Source: an uncultured Prevotellaceae bacterium
Lineage (GTDB): Bacteria; Bacteroidota; Bacteroidia; Bacteroidales; Bacteroidaceae
Direction of reading: 5' to 3'
Length of the DNA stretch: 21,047 nucleotides
Assembly (NCBI GenBank): GCA_945827465.1
Contig: CALZOH010000022.1
Span: 1 to 21,047 of the forward strand
Positions 16,441 to 21,047 of this stretch are shown here, piece after piece (within the stretch, counting starts at the first letter, position 1; each line of letters starts with the position of its first letter). The notes beneath the pieces were generated by a model. The model was not told the origin of the DNA and did no database searches. It saw only the letters and a program-made list of their open reading frames with translations. The translations under genes were made by a program, and so were the position numbers.

Positions 16441-17501
16441 CGCCCTGTTATTGTTTCAGAATAAGGATTCCATTTATGGCACTGCCAATTCTGCAATGCC
16501 GATTCTTTACTTGTATTTGCATAACAGTATTCACAAAGGTGTGGGCAAGTATTGTATTCGCCAACATCCTTCGATGCCATACACTCGCAAAACTGCCGTT
16601 GGCCTGCATCTTTTTTATGTGTACTAAGAAAATAACGATTGTTCGGCAAACGTATTGCGCCCTTTGGAATATCGACATCACCAAATAGTGTTGGAGTTGG
16701 CATATCCTCTATCTTGATTTTCATAAAATCCATAAGTTGCTTGTCATCATATGCCAAGCGAGCAATGAGGTCTCCATCTACACAACGATTATGCAGGATG
16801 CCATATTGGGCCATATCTATTTTCTCTCCACAGGTGGCAAGCTGAAAGTTCCAGCCTCGTTCACTATTCATTGCAGATAGTTTTCTTGCAAAGTCCTCCA
16901 TCTGCTCTGTTTCCCATTCATGATATGGTATGCCACTGGCATTAAGGTTGTGCTTGACTTTTTTATACATTGCAATGTCTGCATAACTAAAGACAAGTTT
17001 TTCTGTATAATCTTTCAGCTGATCGCCTATGTTTTGGACTTTTCGGAGCAAATCATCTACAGAAATATCATCCGTTAAAATCATTGGGTCAAATCGCCAT
17101 ATAACTGCTTCTTTACTCAGTTGTTTAACGAGCATCTTAAACGTTTCAATACGAAAATCGAGCGAGTGTACTCTTTCAAGTTTCTCCTGCTCATAATCAT
17201 TAAGTGTATATTGAATGTAACACTTGATATTGTGTTTTTCAAGAATATGCAGATAGTCAAGTAGTGGACGAGGATTTTTAGACCAGAATACGATAAATCG
17301 TGTCTGTTCATAGGAAACATACGATTTCACACCGTTAAAAGGATTTGTCCACGCAGAATACCCTTTCTCTAATCGGTCAAAGAACCAGTCAGCATAAAAA
17401 GCCGGTATGTCCGTACTTCTACTAGCCGACACAATAACGGGAGCCTGTGCTTTCACAGACATCCCATCAATAATTATTTCTGTATGTTTCCAAGATGCCA
17501 T
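16437..17501 (-). CDS. DUF1848 family protein with radical-SAM-like cysteine cluster
   Basis: The 354-aa product matches DUF1848: the N-terminal signature IVSASRSTDIPAFYADWF (25 onward), NPFN, FWSKNPRPLL, IQYTLNDYE and the strand motif VIWRFDPMIL. Near the C-terminus is a cysteine cluster: CxC at 305/307, Cx3Cx2C at 319/323/326, and C341. Cx3Cx2C is the pattern that binds the 4Fe-4S cluster in radical SAM enzymes, but there it is usually N-terminal. Enzymatic activity is unknown; a permuted radical-SAM-like or other Fe-S enzyme is an inference. It ends in a 4-bp overlap with the helicase start and begins 84 bp after the coiled-coil gene upstream. Confidence 0.88.
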   Translation of the reverse strand: MASWKHTEIIIDGMSVKAQAPVIVSASRSTDIPAFYADWFFDRLEKGYSAWTNPFNGVKSYVSYEQTRFIVFWSKNPRPLLDYLHILEKHNIKCYIQYTLNDYEQEKLERVHSLDFRIETFKMLVKQLSKEAVIWRFDPMILTDDISVDDLLRKVQNIGDQLKDYTEKLVFSYADIAMYKKVKHNLNASGIPYHEWETEQMEDFARKLSAMNSERGWNFQLATCGEKIDMAQYGILHNRCVDGDLIARLAYDDKQLMDFMKIKIEDMPTPTLFGDVDIPKGAIRLPNNRYFLSTHKKDAGQRQFCECMASKDVGEYNTCPHLCEYCYANTSKESALQNWQCHKWNPYSETITGR

Positions 17502-17585
17502 ATTGATGTCGGTTTGTTGTCGTTCTATTACCCATCACCATTCGGACAAACAATTATTTCTATGAACTCATTTATCCATACATAA

Positions 17586-18428
17586 TTACATTGAGTCAAG
17601 TATTGAGCCAATAATTGCGGAAATAAACGACATTTTTTTTATTATTTCCTCAGGACTGATAGTTGCAAATTCAAAATCTGTTTTTGCAGACTCGTAAGCT
17701 AAACGTACTGAACTTGAAAGAATGTTCGGATGGGATTTTACAATAGGCGAAATAATAGTTGCGCTGAAAAATAAAAACTCTCTCAAAATATATGCTGCAC
17801 CTCCCTCATACTCTTTTTGAGTAAATATGCTAGAATGGAAAGGATGGATTCTTGCCTTTCTCAAAATGTCATTAAACTTGGGCTTCAAACTATTTTCACC
17901 ATAGCTACATGTAAGGAATAAGTCTAATGCTGCTGCAAAATAATCTTGTTGATTATTTGCAATTTTGAAGTATTCAGAGATGCAATAAAAAGCGTTCTCT
18001 GCCCACACTTCGCGAATGTCAGAATCATTCATCCAGTCATATTGAAGACAAAGGTTGAACACCTCACATAATCTATCCTTTCGAGAAAATGTAGTGATGA
18101 AGCGACCACTTCCAGGCTTGTTCAATAAAGAGACCAACTGATATAACTCATTTTGCAGTTGACCTATATTTCCAGATTCGTATGTTGAAATAGCTCTATC
18201 AACGTATGGATTCAAGAATTCCGACGAATTATAATTATTAATTTTGTCACGTTCTGCTTTCAACCGTGCTTGCCTCTCCTGTTCTTTACGGCGGTTTTCT
18301 TCAAGACGACGCTCTCTTTCACGCGCAATACGTTCTTGTTCTAATCTCTGACGACGTTTCTCCGCTTCTAGGCGAATACGTTCTTGTTCTTTTTTCTTCG
18401 AGCTAAATATAAAATCAAATAATCCCAT
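17586..18428 (-). CDS. hypothetical coiled-coil protein (MGLFDFIF type)
   Basis: I do not recognise a family. I choose the start at 18428 (280 aa, MGLFDFIFSSKKKEQ) over the upstream ATG at 18542, because short amphipathic MGLFDF-like starts are common in bacterial proteins and the extra 38 residues look like translated leader. Residues 11-64 are a highly charged Arg/Glu helix (coiled coil or nucleic-acid-binding), and about 70-280 look like a globular, mostly helical domain. No signal peptide, membrane segment or catalytic motif is evident. It is 84 bp upstream of the DUF1848 gene on the same strand, with no terminator between, so it may be the first gene of the helicase cassette. Confidence 0.7.
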   Translation of the reverse strand: MGLFDFIFSSKKKEQERIRLEAEKRRQRLEQERIARERERRLEENRRKEQERQARLKAERDKINNYNSSEFLNPYVDRAISTYESGNIGQLQNELYQLVSLLNKPGSGRFITTFSRKDRLCEVFNLCLQYDWMNDSDIREVWAENAFYCISEYFKIANNQQDYFAAALDLFLTCSYGENSLKPKFNDILRKARIHPFHSSIFTQKEYEGGAAYILREFLFFSATIISPIVKSHPNILSSSVRLAYESAKTDFEFATISPEEIIKKMSFISAIIGSILDSM

Positions 18429-18573
18429 ATTAGTAATACTTAAAATATATACTCTGTACAATCTGTCTTCTCTCATACATTTAAGAAACGATTTTATACT
18501 CTGCTTCATAATTGCTTGGCAAATCAAAACAAAAACTGGCACAAAAGAGAGTGAACCACATATTCCACGTCTA

Positions 18574-18688
18574 ATTTGGAGGTCGTAGGAAACCTTGCAT
18601 ACAGATGTAGTAATAGTAGCCCACGCTATACGTGAGAACCACTATGTCATCTTCGTATGCAATTTGAAAAATTCCTACGTTTCCAAAT
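18574..18688. repeat. 115-bp nested inverted repeat (long hairpin)
   Basis: Six arms pair in strict nested order: 18574-18580 with 18682-18688, 18584-18591 with 18672-18679 (CGTAGGAA/TTCCTACG), 18595-18602 with 18655-18662 (TTGCATAC/GTATGCAA), 18603-18607 with 18648-18652, 18613-18617 with 18641-18645, and 18622-18625 with 18631-18634 around a 5-base loop. That is about 37 pairs with small internal loops. It could be a structured RNA, a recombination site or a MITE-like fold-back element. The strand is unknown. Confidence 0.7.
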
Positions 18689-18714
18689 ACTTGATGAGCA
18701 TAACGCTTCTTTAA

Positions 18715-18750
18715 TTATGTCTTAGAGAGGAGAACCCTCCTTATGTCTTA
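18715..18750. repeat. 10-bp direct repeats flanking a hairpin
   Basis: TTATGTCTTA occurs at 18715-18724 and again at 18741-18750. Between them is GGAGAACCCTCC, able to form a 4-bp hairpin. Lying between the GNAT gene and the cassette, this could be an operator or the end of a transcript. There is no T-run, so it is not called a terminator. Confidence 0.5.
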
Positions 18751-18832
18751 TATCTACTTTTCTATATGTTCAACATTGCATTCTATCTATATTACCCTAT
18801 ATTACTAGGGTCGCAGGAATGAATGCGTGTTC

Positions 18833-19429
18833 CTACCTATATTCTTCTATCATCGACATCAAGTCGTAGAACATCAAGCGTGTGTTCAATGATGTTTCTG
18901 AGGTGATATGACGGTAATCTTTCTCCTGTTGCTCTATACTGAACACTGTTGTGAAACCATTTTGCTCATAAAACGCCATTGCCCTTGGAGTGTTATATGC
19001 GTCAACAATCACAAATCGACATCCTGTTTTGTTTAGAGGTTCGACGAACCATATTTTTATGAATTCAAGAACATCACTGCCTATATGTCTGGAACAGAAT
19101 TTGGATGAAACTCCTAACCTTGCCACTAATACAGCTGGATAATCCTTCAAGGCTTTTACATGTGGTATGTCAGCCTCAATTTTCTTTCTGCGTGCATTAG
19201 GCAAATCGCTTACCCTGATTCCAGCATTAGCAAGAGTAAAAGCACATACAACTGTTTCCGGATCTTCATTTAACCTATAACAATAGGTTTTGCCCAACAA
19301 CTGCTTGGTAAAACCAAAACAATCATTGGCAAAGAACTCGTCTATGTCAAGGTCTCCACAATTGAAGCCTTCAAGTTCCTTTGGCTCATTGACGGAAAAC
19401 AGCGAGCAGTGTTCTTTCAAAAAACTCAT
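18833..19429 (-). CDS. GNAT acetyltransferase, TacT-like toxin candidate
   Basis: The 198-aa product has the layout of GNAT toxins that acetylate aminoacyl-tRNA. It has an N-terminal FNCGDLDIDEFF (22-33; compare the FxCGxxxLDxF pattern), a central substrate-region strand, the acetyl-CoA strand and loop VLVARLGVSSKFCSRHIGSD (100-119), and AYNTPRAMAFYEQNGF with Y154 at the position of the usual catalytic tyrosine. The CoA loop is not a textbook RxxGxG. The gene overlaps the small gene upstream by 4 bp (ATGA), the typical tight coupling of a toxin with its antitoxin. Acetylation of something other than tRNA remains possible. Confidence 0.82.
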   Translation of the reverse strand: MSFLKEHCSLFSVNEPKELEGFNCGDLDIDEFFANDCFGFTKQLLGKTYCYRLNEDPETVVCAFTLANAGIRVSDLPNARRKKIEADIPHVKALKDYPAVLVARLGVSSKFCSRHIGSDVLEFIKIWFVEPLNKTGCRFVIVDAYNTPRAMAFYEQNGFTTVFSIEQQEKDYRHITSETSLNTRLMFYDLMSMIEEYR

Positions 19430-19620
19430 CTTCTTCCTAAATGGGCTTTTGACAACATGCTATACAACTCGGCAAACTTCTTTTCCAGAATTGCCTCGTC
19501 TACCTTCTTTTGCTCCTCTGTGCGGTTGAGGTATCGCTGGTAATTAGCCTGCGCACGCTCCTCGAATCGCCGGGCTACTTCACCAGTCAGTACTGGTATG
19601 GATGCTATCGGTAGTGCCAT
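19426..19620 (-). CDS. small partner protein of the GNAT gene, antitoxin candidate
   Basis: The 64-aa product is charged and helical (VARRFEERAQANYQRYLNRT, then EEQKKVDEAILEKKFAELY). It begins MALPIASIPVLTGEVA. The second half looks like one long amphipathic helix, which could wrap around a partner. It does not show the ribbon-helix-helix pattern of the usual antitoxins of GNAT toxins (DUF1778 type). The antitoxin role is inferred from order (antitoxin first), size and the 4-bp overlap with the GNAT gene. A -7 type element lies 43 bp upstream. Confidence 0.72.
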   Translation of the reverse strand: MALPIASIPVLTGEVARRFEERAQANYQRYLNRTEEQKKVDEAILEKKFAELYSMLSKAHLGRR

Positions 19621-19662
19621 ATCTTTTATTGTTTCCTATTCTACATTATATATATTACGGCA

Positions 19663-19670
19663 CAAAGTTA
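19663..19670 (-). promoter_or_regulatory. putative -7 element of the GNAT pair
   Basis: The minus strand reads TAACTTTG, an exact TAnnTTTG match, 42 bp before the start of the 64-aa gene. The best upstream element at about -33 is TCTG (19693-19696), one mismatch from TTTG, with 22 bp between. A promoter for the two-gene unit is likely but not certain. Confidence 0.5.
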
Positions 19671-19875
19671 ATCAGAAATAAATGAGAGTGAGCAGAGTTT
19701 TGCGATTATTATTTGATAAACAAGTAAAAATCCTACTATTTGAGCTGATTTCAGTAAACAATTGACAAGTAAAGACTTGTTATTAGGTACATTTGGGAAC
19801 GACTGAACAACCTAGTCAGTTATTATACCACTACCTCAATCGATATCACCATATACTTTCTCGGTAGAATTCACA

Positions 19876-20829
19876 TCATCCGCACCTATCCCGTACTATT
19901 ACATCTTTTGTTGTAGAGGCACGTGAATTGTATTGTTGATCGCCCATGATTAGTTCCTGATCAACTGTTTGAAAAATGTTGCGTTCAGTATTTGTAATAA
20001 AAGGCAATTGGAATGTGTTTTCTTTCTGCTCTTTGTCTACAATCGACTGTTCTACTGATGGTTCTGTCTGCTGAATTTCGGGCATCTCCGGTTCTGCACT
20101 CAATTTCTTCTTCCGACGGAGTATCTGCGTCTTAACGCGCTTGATGTCCACATTGCAGATCTTGATGATTTCGGCCAAATGTTCATCCCTCGTCAAATAG
20201 TATAGGCTGTTGATGGCCATGATCATTTCTTTCAAGGCTATTTCCGTTTCCTCTCGCACCTCCTTCACCGTTCCTTCCACCTGCGATTTCTCCCGAGCGC
20301 GCTCCGTCACAGCCTGCGAAAACTCCGCGTTGGCCCGCATCAACTCGTTCAAGAACACTTCGGCACCGATGTTCCTGACCTTCTGCAGGTTCTCCTCTGT
20401 GGTGAAATCTTCTATCAGGATGCGATACCGTCCCGACAACTCGTCCATCTTACCTTTATAAGGATCAATGTCGTAGAGTTTGATATAGCGTTTCAAGTCT
20501 TGGGCATCCTCGTAATAGGGTGTGGTCTCGATTCTGCTCCAAGTCTTGATGCAATCCACAATGGCTTTGTAGCTGTACTTCCGCCGATGTCCTGCCTCCC
20601 TCATCACCAAGGTCCACTCCGAAGACTGGAAAGTCGTAATCCGCTCTTCTTCTTTCTTGATAGCACGCTGAAAAGCTGCCTTGGCCTCCTGGAACATCCC
20701 GTTCGACGTATCGTATTCATTCACGATGGAGTAGAACCGGGTTACAAATTCAAAATGTGCGGCATTCCTGAGCCGGACAATCGATATACTTGACAATTGT
20801 GCATCCATCATTGTTCTATAATTTTTCAT
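19876..20829 (-). CDS. DUF6261-like protein of unknown function
   Basis: The 317-aa product is soluble and largely helical. Residues 1-235 resemble the DUF6261 family of Bacteroidota: an N-terminal NAAHFEFVTRFYSIV, a charged helix KKEEERITTF, a middle with DPYKGKMDELSGRY, then VFLNELMRANAEF. The tail from about 240 is low-complexity and polar (PEMPEIQQTEPSVEQS and onward) and probably disordered. No signal peptide or membrane segment is seen. Function is unknown; members are common in Bacteroides genomes, often beside repeats. Starts at M7 or M8 are possible. A repeat copy lies just upstream and no consensus promoter was seen. Confidence 0.68.
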   Translation of the reverse strand: MKNYRTMMDAQLSSISIVRLRNAAHFEFVTRFYSIVNEYDTSNGMFQEAKAAFQRAIKKEEERITTFQSSEWTLVMREAGHRRKYSYKAIVDCIKTWSRIETTPYYEDAQDLKRYIKLYDIDPYKGKMDELSGRYRILIEDFTTEENLQKVRNIGAEVFLNELMRANAEFSQAVTERAREKSQVEGTVKEVREETEIALKEMIMAINSLYYLTRDEHLAEIIKICNVDIKRVKTQILRRKKKLSAEPEMPEIQQTEPSVEQSIVDKEQKENTFQLPFITNTERNIFQTVDQELIMGDQQYNSRASTTKDVIVRDRCG

Positions 20830-20955
20830 TCAACTTTAATGATGAACCGCCCTTTGCGCTGTGAGCAAGAGAACTTTTCATCATGTATGATAGATACAAA
20901 AACCGTGCCAAATAAGAGGTTCAGATTATTTGTTCATTATATTGAGCGTAAATGT

Positions 20956-21047
20956 GTAGGGGCGCAAGGCATACGCCCTCCACGGCGGCGAACATGCCCA
21001 TTCAACGATGGTATTATGTTCGCTGCCAACATTTCATTTCCGCTCAC
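20956..21047. repeat. dispersed palindromic repeat, right copy (cut by the window end)
   Basis: Same elements and spacing as 480-565: GGCGCAAGGCATACGCCC, CTCCACGGCGGCGAA, then GTTCGCTGCC and CATTTCATTTCCGC. Arms 20984-20995 and 21016-21027 pair over 12 bp (11 canonical pairs and one mismatch or G-T). It lies in the non-coding stretch 20830-21047 upstream of the DUF6261-like gene; I see nothing else there. Confidence 0.75.

Larger units (their letters stand above)
18429..18832. other. 404-bp non-coding stretch between the GNAT gene and the coiled-coil gene
   Basis: No convincing gene lies here. It holds a 115-bp nested inverted repeat (18574-18688), a 10-bp direct repeat pair around a small hairpin (18715-18750), a 6-bp hairpin ACCCTA/TAGGGT (18794-18799 with 18806-18811) just past the GNAT stop, and two copies of TATACTCTG (18448-18456 and 18495-18503) near the start of the coiled-coil gene. 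No clean TTTG / TAnnTTTG promoter was found for that gene. Confidence 0.6.

Noticed and set aside
18429..18542. 38 extra N-terminal residues for the coiled-coil protein
   Set aside because: The later ATG at 18428 gives a protein starting MGLFDFIF, a much more typical start; the extension looks like leader sequence.
18574..18688. Retron-type non-coding RNA
   Set aside because: The nested hairpin recalls one, but no reverse transcriptase gene lies nearby.
11924..20829. Mobile element (IS, integron or conjugative island)
   Set aside because: The stretch is accessory in character, but I found no transposase, integrase, relaxase, tRNA target or clear flanking attachment repeats.

Overview
The window looks like a chromosomal segment of a Bacteroides-type member of the Bacteroidota. 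The evidence is the atp gene order (atpD-C-[AtpI-like]-B-E-F-H-A-G), promoters of the TTTG / TAnnTTTG type, absence of strong Shine-Dalgarno sequences, and a DUF6261-like protein. All genes that I accept lie on the minus strand, so transcription runs from high to low coordinates.

Core half (742-11803). Reading with transcription: a HAD phosphatase behind a canonical Bacteroides promoter, panB (pantothenate/CoA synthesis), a hairpin terminator or attenuator, an MFS transporter, pfkA (glycolysis), and then, 39 bp later, the complete F1Fo ATP synthase operon. That operon ends in a clear rho-independent terminator at 683-710. Points of note in the operon are an AtpI-like four-helix membrane protein overlapping atpB, a subunit a with a signal peptide and a large extra N-terminal domain, an insertion in beta, and an epsilon subunit without its C-terminal helices.

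Accessory half (11924-20829). This AT-rich stretch lies upstream of the HAD gene. Its centre is a tight cassette: a 280-aa coiled-coil protein, a DUF1848 protein with a radical-SAM-like cysteine cluster at its C-terminus, a 1369-aa protein joining a methyltransferase-like N-terminus to a RecQ-like helicase core, and a 134-aa coiled-coil protein with a C-terminal membrane anchor. The last three are coupled (4-bp ATGA overlap, then a 2-bp gap). I do not recognise this set as a named system. It is the best candidate here for an undescribed genome-defence or nucleic-acid-processing system, but that role is inferred from architecture and context only. Upstream lie a 404-bp non-coding stretch holding a 115-bp nested hairpin, a two-gene GNAT toxin/antitoxin-like pair, and a DUF6261-like gene.

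Repeats. The left end (1-381) has a 43-bp tandem repeat, a 57-bp direct repeat pair and inverted copies. Two copies of an approximately 80-bp palindromic dispersed repeat lie near the two ends of the window in the same orientation (480-565 and 20956-21047). I saw no transposase, integrase, tRNA, rRNA or CRISPR array.
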